Shown: positions 34,754 to 42,997, counted from the stretch's first letter. The stretch is DNA of 64,000 nt from Pedobacter paludis (GCF_003173575.1 NZ_QGNY01000002.1:372001-436000), one strand, 5' to 3'. Notes: generated by a model not told the origin, from the letters alone. Numbers and translations are program-made.

Positions 34754-34923
34754 CCTTGAGAGCGTTAATTTAGATACAGGCAGATTTGGTTTCGTCCGGT
34801 CTGTCTGTTCTATTTTACACCCCATAGCTCACATGCTATTCTCCCATCTGAAAAGGTTTCAAAGGCCTAATTCTTCATCACGCAGACTGCGTCAATTTCA
34901 ACCATCAACATGTCTATCCGCAT

Positions 34924-35130
34924 ATGGAAAAAGTAACCGCTGATGAGCTTTCGAATGACAAAGCAACTCATCAGAATTCCTATATCGTTACGCTTGGGAA
35001 AAAGCCCAATTCAAAATTACCGGGCAAAGTCTACAAAGTAAACGTCATCTACATTCAAACGTCAGAAGAACAAGCAAGATTAAAGCGCTCGATAATTGAG
35101 GGTATCATTAAAAAAACCTTCATGAAGTAA
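34924..35130 (+). CDS. small cytoplasmic protein inside the inverted-repeat segment
   Basis: 68 residues (MEKVTADELSNDKATHQNSY, then VTLGKKPNSKLPGKVYKVN), with a beta-like middle and a helical Lys-rich end (RLKRSIIEGIIKKTFMK). No known domain recognised. It has its own promoter and terminator, and a 160-base leader that begins inside the left repeat arm. The complete unit, boxed by inverted repeats, suggests a mobile or switchable cassette. Confidence 0.55.
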   Translation: MEKVTADELSNDKATHQNSYIVTLGKKPNSKLPGKVYKVNVIYIQTSEEQARLKRSIIEGIIKKTFMK

Positions 35131-35172
35131 GCGTTTCACTGCAAATAATTTCCAAACATAGGCTTAAAATGA

Positions 35173-35205
35173 AAACGGGAACAATCATGTCGACTGTTCC
35201 CGTTT
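35173..35205 (+). terminator. intrinsic terminator of the 68-residue gene
   Basis: AAACGGGAACA (35173-35183) pairs perfectly with TGTTCCCGTTT (35195-35205) over 11 bp with an 11-base loop. The T-rich 3' side of the stem runs directly into the right inverted-repeat arm. On the opposite strand the hairpin is also followed by T-rich sequence, so it may work in both directions. Confidence 0.75.
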
Positions 35206-35225
35206 ATCTAAATTAACGCTCTCAA

Positions 35226-35398
35226 TATTAAAGACGACCAAATCCAAAAGTTATTGCGTTTGCTGTAAATAATTTATATCTGACCTAGGGAATCATAATT
35301 AAAATTGAATGGTCTTAATCCCGTTACATGTCGAGTTTTAAATTTAGTTGTTAATTTTTTAAATTAGTGCCTCGAAATACTCAGCATAAATTCAGTGT
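35226..35398. other. AT-rich leader of the histidine kinase gene
   Basis: This 170-base stretch between the right repeat arm and the kinase ATG is very AT-rich, with tracts such as TTTTAAATTTAGTTG. A TTTG at about 35256 could be a -33 box, but I found no convincing -7 element. No gene is present. Confidence 0.3.
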
Positions 35399-36595
35399 AT
35401 GAAAAGCATTAGTAAGGCCGATCTTCAGCATGATATTGAGTCAATTGCGAAGATCCCCATTATTTCTAATATCCTTAATGCCGTGTGCCGGATTACCGGG
35501 ATGGGTTTTTCTGCAGTTGCCAGGGTGACCGACCTTCACTGGATAGCCTGCGCCACCAATGACGAAATCGGTTTTGGTCTTGGCCCAGGGGATGAACTAA
35601 AGCTGGAAACCACCATCTGCCATGAGATCCGTCAGCACAGGAATGCTGTTGTCATTGATCATGTCAGCGAAGATTCTGACTGGAAAAATCATCATACACC
35701 AAAAATATATGGGCTTGAAAGCTACATATCTGTACCGATCATACTCTCCAATGGAGATTTTTTTGGAACGCTTTGCGCAATCGATCCGAATCCTGCAAAT
35801 ATTAAGCAGAAGCACATTTTGGACACTTTCCACCTTTTTGCGGAACTTATTGCCACACATTTGAACGTGGTAGACGATCTTTCTGTTGCCGAAGCCAAAA
35901 TGCAGGAACAGGCTAAGGAAGCGGAACTGCGCGAACAGTTCATCGCTATGCTGGGTCATGATCTGCGCAATCCTGTGACTGCCATCTCCAATGCCGTAGA
36001 GCTGCAGCTCCGGGGAAAAATGGATGAGCGCAACCTTCGCCTCGCCAAGATTATCCAGGACGCGACCCTGCGCACCAGAGGGCTTATCGATAATATACTC
36101 GATTTTGCAAGTGGAAAACTGGGCAGTGGGATCAAGCTTGATTTCAATAATCCCGCTGATCTGGAAACAACGCTAAAACAGGTCATTACCGAATTCAGGC
36201 TGGCCAGTCCCGAAGTGCCTATTGCACTGAAAATCGCTATTGATGATGCTGTAAAGGCCGACCATAAACGTATTGCGCAATTGTTCTCAAATTTACTGGG
36301 CAACGCCATCTCGCACGGCACCAAGGGCAAGCCGGTTGAAGTAGAGGCCAAAAGCTCCAAACATACCGGACTTGAGATATCTGTAACCAATGTGGGCGAA
36401 CCGATAGATGAGCTGACCTTGAAACATTTGTTCAAGCCTTTTTCAAGGGGGAAAATTAGACCGGGACAGGAAGGATTAGGCCTGGGTCTTTTTATTGCAA
36501 GTGAAATTGCCAAGGCCCATCATGGTGCCATCGAGGTCAGGTCTTCGGATTCAAAAATCAGGTTTACATTTAAAATACCCCATCATTCTACATGA
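35399..36595 (+). CDS. GAF-domain sensor histidine kinase
   Basis: 398 residues, soluble. The GAF domain is about 20-160 (ICHEIRQHRNAVVIDHVSED, SVPIILSNGDFFGTLCAIDP). The HisKA dimerisation domain has the phospho-acceptor His187 in FIAMLGHDLRNPVTAIS. The ATPase domain has the N box (LFSNLLGNAISHG), the phrase VTNVGEPID, the F box (LFKPFSRGK) and the G box (GLGLGLFIASEIA). There is no membrane span, so it senses a cytoplasmic signal. No response regulator is adjacent. The nearest regulatory partner is the convergent ECF sigma gene at 36673, so it may act through a distant regulator. Confidence 0.93.
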   Translation: MKSISKADLQHDIESIAKIPIISNILNAVCRITGMGFSAVARVTDLHWIACATNDEIGFGLGPGDELKLETTICHEIRQHRNAVVIDHVSEDSDWKNHHTPKIYGLESYISVPIILSNGDFFGTLCAIDPNPANIKQKHILDTFHLFAELIATHLNVVDDLSVAEAKMQEQAKEAELREQFIAMLGHDLRNPVTAISNAVELQLRGKMDERNLRLAKIIQDATLRTRGLIDNILDFASGKLGSGIKLDFNNPADLETTLKQVITEFRLASPEVPIALKIAIDDAVKADHKRIAQLFSNLLGNAISHGTKGKPVEVEAKSSKHTGLEISVTNVGEPIDELTLKHLFKPFSRGKIRPGQEGLGLGLFIASEIAKAHHGAIEVRSSDSKIRFTFKIPHHST

Positions 36596-36672
36596 TAATG
36601 TAAATAGCAAAAAAGTCGGGCAACATAAACTGCTTCTACGACCCAGATTTTTTAAACTTTTTTAAAAGCCTA

Positions 36673-37191
36673 TTAATTGAACTTTTTTGCTTTATACATC
36701 TGTAGCTGTTTTTGAAGCAGTTTTCGCGCCTCATGGATGCGGGTTTTCACCGTGCCCAGCGGAATATCCAGCTCCTCCGCAATTTCATGGTACCTGTAGC
36801 CCTCGAAATAACGGATGAAGGGAACCGAATAGGCGTCCGGCAGGTTTTTAAGTGCCAGATTGATGTCGCGCATCGCAAAGCTTCCTTCGGCGCCATTTCG
36901 CGTAGCGGTCTGGAGCAGGTGTGCAGAGGAAATCTCTTCCTGTTGTGTGACCACGGATTGTCTTTTGGCATTCCTGCGGAACTCGTTAATGAAGGTGTTT
37001 CTCAAGATGGTATATAACCATCCTTTGATATTGGTGCCGGATTCAAAACTTTCAGAGAATCTAAGTGCCTTGACCATCGTATCCTGTATCAGGTCATTGG
37101 CGTCTTCTATATCTCCTGTAAACTTAAGTGCGAATGCATTAAGCATGCTCCGGTGCTGCTCGATCATCTGGTTAAACTGACTGTTGTTCAT
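36673..37191 (-). CDS. ECF sigma-70 factor of the cargo region
   Basis: 172 residues. Region 2 is visible in HRSMLNAFALKFTGDIEDAN, DLIQDTMVKALRF and NIKGWLYTILRNTFINEFRR. Region 4 is AYSVPFIRYFEGYRYHEIAE with ELDIPLGTVKTRIHEARKLL. It resembles sigma factors of Bacteroidetes that are not linked to FecR and often serve stress responses. No anti-sigma gene lies beside it. It is convergent with the histidine kinase, 78 bases apart, and followed upstream by a terminator of the DUF421 gene, so it has its own promoter. Confidence 0.92.
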   Translation of the reverse strand: MNNSQFNQMIEQHRSMLNAFALKFTGDIEDANDLIQDTMVKALRFSESFESGTNIKGWLYTILRNTFINEFRRNAKRQSVVTQQEEISSAHLLQTATRNGAEGSFAMRDINLALKNLPDAYSVPFIRYFEGYRYHEIAEELDIPLGTVKTRIHEARKLLQKQLQMYKAKKFN

Positions 37192-37276
37192 GGTTAGATA
37201 TAGGGATTTTTTACGTCTATGAGGATAGCCCTCGGACGTCCCTGATTATTTTACAATCGACCTAGGAAAAATGTTT

Positions 37277-37308
37277 GCGCCATTTTTAAAAATTCATAAA
37301 AATGGCGC
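37277..37308 (-). terminator. intrinsic terminator after the DUF421 gene
   Basis: GCGCCATTTTT (37277-37287) and AAAAATGGCGC (37298-37308) pair perfectly over 11 bp with a 10-base loop, 12 bases past the DUF421 stop on the minus strand. The A/T block in the stem lets it work on either strand. It separates the DUF421 gene from the sigma gene downstream. Confidence 0.75.
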
Positions 37309-37319
37309 CAATTCATATT

Positions 37320-37829
37320 TCAGTCCTGAATAAAATGTCCGTTAGCGTTTGTTATAATGCTGATCTGGCCGTCACGTTCCATATAAACCTGATCAACCTG
37401 TTCCAAGCTATCACTATGAAGGCTCTGACGAATTTTTTCCCGGATGTCTTCCTGTGAAATCAGCGCTTTTTTTAGCGCAGTGTCTATAAACCGGCCGTGG
37501 TCATAGAGGAGTATCCGCCGGGCGGTTATGATCCTAGCGAGCTGTGATTTTGTGCTGGTAATCCAAGCCAGCAGTCTATGCAGTATTACAATCGCCAAAC
37601 TGGCTGCCATAACTGGCAGAAAGGGCGATGCACCAACTACCGCTCTACTTAAGATTGCTCCCAGCAGGATAACGATAATGTTATCAAGTGGACTCCTCAA
37701 CGCAAATGAACGGCGGCCCGAAAGGCGTATAAAAATATAGGCTGCCAAAAATACGACCACAGCGCGAATTGACATCTGTAGAACTGAAAGATCGCTGCCT
37801 TTTCCAAACAATTCGACTATATTCTTCAT
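37320..37829 (-). CDS. YetF/DUF421 family membrane protein
   Basis: 169 residues. Three membrane segments occupy about 18-37, 45-65 and 68-88 (SIRAVVVFLAAYIFIRLSGR, then NIIVILLGAILSRAVVG and LPVMAASLAIVILHRLLAWI), with the family phrase RLSGRRSF. The cytoplasmic C-terminus (RRILLYDHGRFIDTALKKAL, then SQEDIREKIRQ and VDQVYMERDGQISII) fits the YetF domain (LxxNGxxxxxxLxxxxLTxxDLxxxLR...ExxGxIS). Function in the family is unknown. It is divergent from the SDR gene at 37971. Confidence 0.88.
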   Translation of the reverse strand: MKNIVELFGKGSDLSVLQMSIRAVVVFLAAYIFIRLSGRRSFALRSPLDNIIVILLGAILSRAVVGASPFLPVMAASLAIVILHRLLAWITSTKSQLARIITARRILLYDHGRFIDTALKKALISQEDIREKIRQSLHSDSLEQVDQVYMERDGQISIITNANGHFIQD

Positions 37830-37970
37830 GTGATGTATGTATTATCTGAATGAGATTATATGGTTATTTGATACAAATGCCATCCATTTTGATACCGTAA
37901 GGCATATTGGATAAAACATTTTTGTTTTTTCAAAGGTTTTTAAGATACCGATGTTTTAAACTTTTATTTT

Positions 37971-38867
37971 ATGGAACAACAAAAGAATATTACCGGAGAC
38001 CCTTCTGAGAAATATCCTCAGCCACCTTTTCCAAAACAGGATCAACAGCCTCCCGGCACTGAGGAGGCACTCTCACCAAAAGCTGATCATGGTGAAGAAT
38101 CCTACAAAGGGAGTGGTAAGTTAAAAGGTAAGAAAGCGATTATCACCGGAGGCGATTCAGGTATCGGGCGGGCGGTAGCCATAGCCTTTGCCAGAGAGGG
38201 AGCCGATATACTGATCAGCTATTTAGATGATGCAGAGGATGAGGACGCAAAGCTAACGGCCTCTTTCGTAAAGGATGCGGGGCAACGTGCTGTTTTGGTA
38301 AAAGGGGATATCAAAGAGGAACCACATTGTCAGAAAATCATTCAAACTGCCCTGGACGAATTCGGTGGCATTGACATACTGGTCAACAATGCCGCTTTCC
38401 AAATGGCTAGAAAAAGCATTCAGGAGATAAGCGCAGGGGAATGGGAACGTACTTTCCAGACCAATATCACCGCCATGTTCTATTTATGTAAGGCAGCGGA
38501 ACCGCATTTAAAGCCGGGTAGCAGTATCATCAATACGACCTCAGTAAATGCCTATTCGCCAAGCGAACAGTTATTGCCTTATGCCGCTACCAAGGGTGCG
38601 ATACAGAATTTCACCGCGAACCTTAGCCAGATACTTCTCATGGAGGGAAAAGGGATCCGGGTAAATGCTGTTGCGCCAGGACCTATCTGGACTCCGCTGA
38701 TTCCATCGACCATTCCAAATCATGAGGAGTTCGGGAAGGACACTCCAATGGGGAGAGCTGGTCAGCCGGTAGAGGTATCGCCCGCTTATGTCTTCCTCGC
38801 CTCAGATGAAGCTAGCTATATAGCTGGCGCGACCATTGCGGTTACCGGAGGCAGGATAACCATTTAG
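37971..38867 (+). CDS. short-chain dehydrogenase/reductase, YghA-like
   Basis: 298 residues. The Pro-rich N-terminal extension of about 40 residues (YPQPPFPKQDQQPPGTEEAL) is typical of the YghA/YhxC branch. The cofactor motif is ITGGDSGIGRAVAIAFAREG (TGxxxGIG), followed by LVNNAAFQMA. The catalytic Ser, Tyr and Lys appear in NTTSVNAYSPSEQLLPYAATKGA (YxxxK). The enzyme oxidises or reduces an alcohol or aldehyde with NAD(P). Members are often induced by general stress. It precedes the DUF6496 gene by 26 bases. Confidence 0.93.
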   Translation: MEQQKNITGDPSEKYPQPPFPKQDQQPPGTEEALSPKADHGEESYKGSGKLKGKKAIITGGDSGIGRAVAIAFAREGADILISYLDDAEDEDAKLTASFVKDAGQRAVLVKGDIKEEPHCQKIIQTALDEFGGIDILVNNAAFQMARKSIQEISAGEWERTFQTNITAMFYLCKAAEPHLKPGSSIINTTSVNAYSPSEQLLPYAATKGAIQNFTANLSQILLMEGKGIRVNAVAPGPIWTPLIPSTIPNHEEFGKDTPMGRAGQPVEVSPAYVFLASDEASYIAGATIAVTGGRITI

Positions 38868-38892
38868 TTGTTAAACAATAATGCATATAATT

Positions 38893-39066
38893 ATGGCAAA
38901 GTATTCTAAAAAAGCTGGCGAAAAAGTTGAAAAAGCCATGCATGAAAAAAAAGAAGGCACATTGAAAACAGGAACAGGAAAAAAGGTTACCTCCAAGAAG
39001 CAGGCGATTGCGATTGGCCTATCGGAGGCCAAGAAAGAAGGAGCCAAGGTGCCCAAGAAAAAATAG
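38893..39066 (+). CDS. Lys-rich small protein, DUF6496 type
   Basis: 57 residues from ATG 38893 (MAKYSKKAGEKVEKAMHEKK). It has the repeated pattern of Lys/Gly/Ala-rich DUF6496 proteins: EGTLKTGTGKKVTSKKQAIA, then GLSEAKKEGAKVPKKK. Such sequences resemble KGG-type stress proteins and may bind DNA. An upstream ATG at 38881 would add 4 residues. It is probably co-transcribed with the dehydrogenase. Confidence 0.8.
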   Translation: MAKYSKKAGEKVEKAMHEKKEGTLKTGTGKKVTSKKQAIAIGLSEAKKEGAKVPKKK

Positions 39067-39097
39067 GCAGTCAAACGGCATAGTACGGACTTTATGA

Positions 39098-39138
39098 AAA
39101 ACACCAACATGGTCATCCCACCGTACTGGAGGTGTTTT
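39098..39138 (+). terminator. probable terminator between the cargo and integrase genes
   Basis: AAAACACC (39098-39105) pairs with GGTGTTTT (39131-39138) around a 25-base loop, and ATTTG follows. A second stem, AGTACGG (39082-39088) with CCGTACT (39121-39127), crosses it, so a pseudoknot or alternative fold is possible. It lies between convergent genes, where a terminator is expected. Confidence 0.4.
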
Positions 39139-39247
39139 ATTTGATAATGCAGATTTTTCTAAACATTGCCAGCTATTTCATAGTGCAAATATTTGGGCAA
39201 AGAAGGTGAAGATCTAGAATTACCTACGCGTACAAATGCATCAATAT

Positions 39248-40456
39248 TTATATATTTTCCGGATACTCAATTCTTTCTCTTTTACCATCTTTAGTGTAGG
39301 TATCTAGAATACTGATATTGGTATGGCCTGTCAGTTTAATTACTTTCTCCTTGGACCATTTATGGTTATCAATAAGGTTATTGATACTAGTATGTTTAAA
39401 CGAATATATAGTGTACCCTTTCTCCAGTTTCAAGCGCTTTTGAATAGTTTTAAACTTATCTTGGAAGTGAACGAACGAAGTTTTCATTGGAGCAAAAATT
39501 GATTTGTTGGTTCTACCTCCAACTTCTCTTACAGCGTGTCCTAAGAAATAATCTGTTTGGTTATATTTCCCATCCATCATGCTTTGTAATTCAGCGACAA
39601 GATCTCCAGAAAGATATGTGATCTGAGCTCGATTAGTCTTAATCATATCCTTGCTAAAGGTGACACTTCCCGCCTTAAAATCGAAATTCTTTAGTTGCAA
39701 ACGAAGTAATTCATCTGGCCGTCTCAAAGTAATTATAAGCAATCGCAACAATAAGTGAAAATGGATATCTAGACGTTTTGCTTCATTTAAAACCTTCTGA
39801 AGAATTTCAGGTGGATAGGCTTTATTGGTAGTTGTCTCGTCATTATTTATACTTTTTAGTGTTTTAATAGGGCTTTTGGACAGTATCTCTAAATGATCTA
39901 CGCAGTAAGCAAAGAACCCTTTAAGATATCTTAAATAATGATCACGCTGTGCTTTAGAAGATTTGCTTTGGATTTCCGCTAATAGCCTCTCAACAACCGA
40001 GCGATCAATTTCCTTCAAAGTCGAATCTTGCAACCCGAGACCATCAAGAACACCTTTAATACGATTGTTATATGATTTGTATATAGATTTTGTACTTTCT
40101 CTTCTCACCTTGTTAGGAGAATAATCTAAATAATCACCGAGTAAAGATGCAAAGGACTGATCAGATTTATCAAGTGATTCAAATTCTTTGGTAAATGGAT
40201 TAAAGTACATTGAATTCAAACGACTAATTTCGTTTTTGAGAAGTTCAGCTGCATACAAAAGTCGATCTGACTTGTTGATCGCTTTAATTATTCCCTTATC
40301 TTTTTTTAAAAAATCAGGCCCATTTAGACCGTAGTCTTTTTTTCTTGTCTTGGTTTCGCCCTCTAATTTGTAGTAAAAACGAATACTCCATCGGAGTTTG
40401 TCCTTTAATAATTTTGGTTCACTACAATGTGGATTTATTATGCTTCTTTGTTCCAT
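39248..40456 (-). CDS. int: tyrosine recombinase / ICE integrase
   Basis: 402 residues from ATG 40456 (MEQRSIINPHCSE); 40471 is a possible earlier start. The N-terminal arm-binding region, core-binding SAM-like domain (about 105-205, with KSIYKSYNNRIKGVLDGLGL) and catalytic domain are visible. Catalytic residues are Arg in ITLRRPDELLRL, the usual HxxR box replaced by YSFKHTS (Y..K), His in LTGHTNIS and the nucleophile Tyr in ILDTYTKDG. This variant box is common among Bacteroidetes phage-like integrases. It is the only integrase in the window and lies beside the 3' end of nif3, so it probably moves the ICE. Its base composition is AT-rich, unlike the ICE body. Confidence 0.92.
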   Translation of the reverse strand: MEQRSIINPHCSEPKLLKDKLRWSIRFYYKLEGETKTRKKDYGLNGPDFLKKDKGIIKAINKSDRLLYAAELLKNEISRLNSMYFNPFTKEFESLDKSDQSFASLLGDYLDYSPNKVRRESTKSIYKSYNNRIKGVLDGLGLQDSTLKEIDRSVVERLLAEIQSKSSKAQRDHYLRYLKGFFAYCVDHLEILSKSPIKTLKSINNDETTTNKAYPPEILQKVLNEAKRLDIHFHLLLRLLIITLRRPDELLRLQLKNFDFKAGSVTFSKDMIKTNRAQITYLSGDLVAELQSMMDGKYNQTDYFLGHAVREVGGRTNKSIFAPMKTSFVHFQDKFKTIQKRLKLEKGYTIYSFKHTSINNLIDNHKWSKEKVIKLTGHTNISILDTYTKDGKRERIEYPENI

Positions 40457-40478
40457 AATTGCTATAAACAAAGATAAT

Positions 40479-40501
40479 AATTTGGGACTAAATTTGGGAC
40501 T
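40479..40501. repeat. tandem 11-bp repeats upstream of the integrase
   Basis: AATTTGGGACT occurs at 40479-40489 and again at 40491-40501, so with a 12-base period. The repeats are just upstream of the integrase start and near the expected end of the element. They may be arm-type binding sites of the recombinase or part of its promoter. I saw no matching copy near 9700-10100. Confidence 0.5.
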
Positions 40502-40567
40502 TTTTAGCTAAAAATCGGAAGATTTATGTTGATTTAAATGCGTTTAAAGCGCTGTGTGAGCCGTCCA

Positions 40568-41665
40568 TTAAAACAAGTAATTTATGGGGTTTGTATTTTG
40601 CTCCGTTAAACGGATTGCAAAGTTAGTAAATTTTTTCTGAATAATTTCAACCAATAAATTTGAGGTAAATTGTTCAGTTTCAAAGTGTCCGATGTCGGCG
40701 ATGATCAATTTTTCTTCTGCATCAAAAAACTCGTGGTATTTAAAATCTGCTGTAATAAAAGCATCTGCTCCCGCAGCTATGGCTTCCTTTAATAGAAAAC
40801 TTCCAGAACCGCCGCAAACAGCAACTTTTTTTATTCTTTTATTGATTATATCGGTGTGCCTTACCACTTTGGCCTGCATTCTATCTTTAACCAGATGTAA
40901 GAAATCGTAACCATCCATATCATACTCCAACCAGCCCACCATGCCCGAACCAACCAATTGATGCTTATTTTCCAGTTTGTAAATATCGTAAGCAATTTCT
41001 TCATAGGGATGGTTTTCGAATAGTGCTACCAAAATTTTGCGTTCTGCCTGAGTTGGGTAAACCATTTCGATTCGAACTTCCGATTCTCTGTGTCTAACGC
41101 CATTTTCGCCCACAAATGGGTCAGAATTTTCGTTTCCCTTAAAAGTGCCGAATCCATCTGCATTAAAACTGCATTCGCTGTAATTGCCGATGTTGCCTGC
41201 ACCCGCATAAAAAAGTGCCGAACGCAATTGTTCTGCCTGTGCCTGCGGACAATAAGTTACCAGTTTCTTTAATAACCCAGCTTTTGGTGAAAGTACTTTT
41301 GTTCCGGTTAAACCTAGGCGTTCGCAAATTCTAGCATTTACACCAGTATGAATGCTGTCTAAATTGGTGTGGATGGCGTACAAGGCAATGTTATTTTTAA
41401 TTGCCTTAAGCACCACACGCTCAACGTAATTTTTTCCGTTTAACTTTTTTAATCCTTTAAAAACAATAGGATGATGCGTTATAATTAAATTACATCCGGT
41501 CGTAATGGCCTCATCAACTATTTTTTCAACACAATCTAAAGCAACCAGAGCGCCACGAATTTCCATATTTGGATCACCGACAATTAATCCAGAATTATCA
41601 TAATCTTCCTGATAATTAAGCGGTGCGATGCTTTCTAAATAATTGGTTATTTCAGCTAGTTTCAT
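40568..41665 (-). CDS. Nif3-like dinuclear metal-centre hexameric protein
   Basis: 365 residues, full-length for the long Nif3 form with an inserted central domain. The first part has YDNSGLIVGDP, VALDCVEKIVDEAI and the metal-binding ITHHPIVFKGLKKLNGKNYV. The C-terminal part has VAVCGGSGSFLLKEAIAAGA, ADAFITADFKYHEFFDAEEK and the second ligand set ADIGHFETEQFTSNLLVEII. The reaction is not firmly known; the family is sometimes annotated as GTP cyclohydrolase type 2-like. The integrase lies just past its 3' end, so the ICE may have inserted there without breaking the gene. Confidence 0.92.
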   Translation of the reverse strand: MKLAEITNYLESIAPLNYQEDYDNSGLIVGDPNMEIRGALVALDCVEKIVDEAITTGCNLIITHHPIVFKGLKKLNGKNYVERVVLKAIKNNIALYAIHTNLDSIHTGVNARICERLGLTGTKVLSPKAGLLKKLVTYCPQAQAEQLRSALFYAGAGNIGNYSECSFNADGFGTFKGNENSDPFVGENGVRHRESEVRIEMVYPTQAERKILVALFENHPYEEIAYDIYKLENKHQLVGSGMVGWLEYDMDGYDFLHLVKDRMQAKVVRHTDIINKRIKKVAVCGGSGSFLLKEAIAAGADAFITADFKYHEFFDAEEKLIIADIGHFETEQFTSNLLVEIIQKKFTNFAIRLTEQNTNPINYLF

Positions 41666-41744
41666 TTTATAAAGATATATAATTTGATGTTTTGGTATGA
41701 AAACAAATATTGAAAGTCCACCCCTTTTTAAAAACCAGCCCCAA

Positions 41745-41767
41745 CCCCTCCTTGAAAAAAGGAGGGG
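41745..41767. repeat. C/G-rich hairpin CCCCTCCTT...AAGGAGGGG
   Basis: CCCCTCCTT (41745-41753) and AAGGAGGGG (41759-41767) pair perfectly over 9 bp with a short loop. This type of short palindrome is scattered between genes in many Bacteroidetes genomes. The 464-base gap at 41666-42129 holds no gene. Confidence 0.5.
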
Positions 41768-41860
41768 AGTTAAAGCAGGAAGAATACATTGAATTGATCA
41801 ACGAGCTACCAACATGGGTTTAGATTTTTTGAGAATAACTTTAGGCGGAGCTTAGATAGC

Positions 41861-41951
41861 CGTCATTTCGAGCGAAGCCGAGAAATCTTTTCAAGTTGAA
41901 TTGCGAGGTTCAAAGATCTCTCTGTTTCGCTACGCTTCAATCGATATGACG
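41861..41951. repeat. imperfect palindromic intergenic repeat (CGTCATTTCGAGCGAAG type)
   Basis: CGTCATTTCGAGCGAAGCC followed by GAGAAATCTTT at 41861-41890 is mirrored imperfectly at 41912-41951 (AAAGATCTCTCTG, then TTTCGCTACGCTTCAATCG and ATATGACG). The word CGTCATTTCGAGCGAAGCCG is a familiar scattered repeat in Sphingobacteriaceae. It resembles REP elements. Part of this copy has decayed. Confidence 0.65.
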
Positions 41952-42129
41952 ACCAACATAAAACGCTAAACTAACCATGCGCCACAATCTTTGCAATCTA
42001 AACCCGATAGAAATGAAAAGCCCGCAAACCCGATTCTTCATCGGGTGCGGACTTGCAATGTATAGCGGAACGAACATTAAAAAATGCTTCTGTCTTTGCT
42101 TTTCTAAATTTTAATGGAAATGATTTTAC

Positions 42130-42498
42130 TTACTGAAAACCGCCCATTCTCACCATCTGTAAGCTTTCGAAAACGGCTTTTTGGTTGTATTCAAAGGTCA
42201 AACTCTTGTGGTTTATAATATCTACTATTGTACCAATCATACACAATCCGCCAGTAAAGAAGTATAAAATACCCATTCCGATTTGCCCGATAACAAATCT
42301 ATGTATTCCTGCAAATCCTAAAAATCCTATTAGAGATAATAATAGAATTTCCGAAGGCTGTTTTCTTCTGCTTCCGTAAATCATCAAGAAATTACGCAAT
42401 TGTTGCTCGGTTAATCCGGTTGTTGCTTGTTGCAAGTATGAAAATTCCTCTGGTGTTATACCTGGTAACGACATTAGAGGTGATTGAAATATATCCAT
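42130..42498 (-). CDS. TM2 domain membrane protein
   Basis: 122 residues. A soluble helical start (ITPEEFSYLQQATTGLTEQQ) is followed by the TM2 domain with two membrane segments: ILLLSLIGFLGFAGIHRFVI (about 50-70) and MGILYFFTGGLCMIGTIVDI (about 73-93). The phrase GIHRFVIGQIGMGILYFFTGG is the TM2 signature (GxHRFYxG...G...LxTxGG). Function unknown. It ends the short operon after the DUF2752 gene by 5 bases. Confidence 0.9.
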   Translation of the reverse strand: MDIFQSPLMSLPGITPEEFSYLQQATTGLTEQQLRNFLMIYGSRRKQPSEILLLSLIGFLGFAGIHRFVIGQIGMGILYFFTGGLCMIGTIVDIINHKSLTFEYNQKAVFESLQMVRMGGFQ

Positions 42499-42503
42499 GG
42501 TTT

Positions 42504-42803
42504 TTATCTGTTTGTGGTTAAAATCTTATAATCTTTTTTCTTTGTTAACGTATAAATTCGGTACAGTATAATTAATAGTGCCGGTAGCCCAAACCAGTGC
42601 TGGCTAAAACTTTCGGTAAATTCGCCATGTAAAATAAGGCTGATTGACCTACCCAATCCACATCCCGGACACCAGTTCTCGAAGCCTAAATTTGCCAGAG
42701 GACAAAATGTAAAATGATGTTCATGAGCATTAGCTGTTGCCAACAACACCAAAGCCGTAATCCAGAAAAAAAGTTCTAGCGGAAAGCTTTTAATGTATTT
42801 CAT
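42504..42803 (-). CDS. DUF2752 small membrane protein
   Basis: 99 residues with two membrane segments (about 9-24, LELFFWITALVLLATA, and about 72-87, FGLPALLIILYRIYTL). The cysteine pattern FCPLANLGFENWCPGCGLGR with following SISLILHGEF is the DUF2752 signature (CPxxxxxGxxCPGCGxTRA). Function unknown. It is co-transcribed with the TM2 gene, as often seen in this phylum. Confidence 0.9.
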   Translation of the reverse strand: MKYIKSFPLELFFWITALVLLATANAHEHHFTFCPLANLGFENWCPGCGLGRSISLILHGEFTESFSQHWFGLPALLIILYRIYTLTKKKDYKILTTNR

Positions 42804-42997
42804 GTTTTGCTTTTTATATATTTTAGAGGTTAACAGATAGCCTTTGTTACAGGATTATGGGTTATTTCGACGAAAAGTATAAAAAATTCGACGAATAAAC
42901 GTATTACACCGAGAAACGTTATTTGGAAATGTATCTTGCTTAGAACAAACTTAAAAAACCTTTACAGAAATTGCGGGTTATTATTAAAAAGATAACT

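Larger units (their letters stand above)
34756..35225. repeat. 470-bp segment bounded by perfect 21-bp inverted repeats
   Basis: The left arm (34756-34776, TTGAGAGCG...TTAGATA) and right arm (35205-35225, TATCTAA...GCTCTCAA) are exact reverse complements over 21 bases and not longer. They enclose a 68-residue reading frame and its terminator hairpin, while a good promoter lies just outside the left arm. Repeats with such a layout occur at invertible switches, at small non-autonomous mobile elements, and at paired operators. No target-site duplication is obvious next to the arms. Confidence 0.7.
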
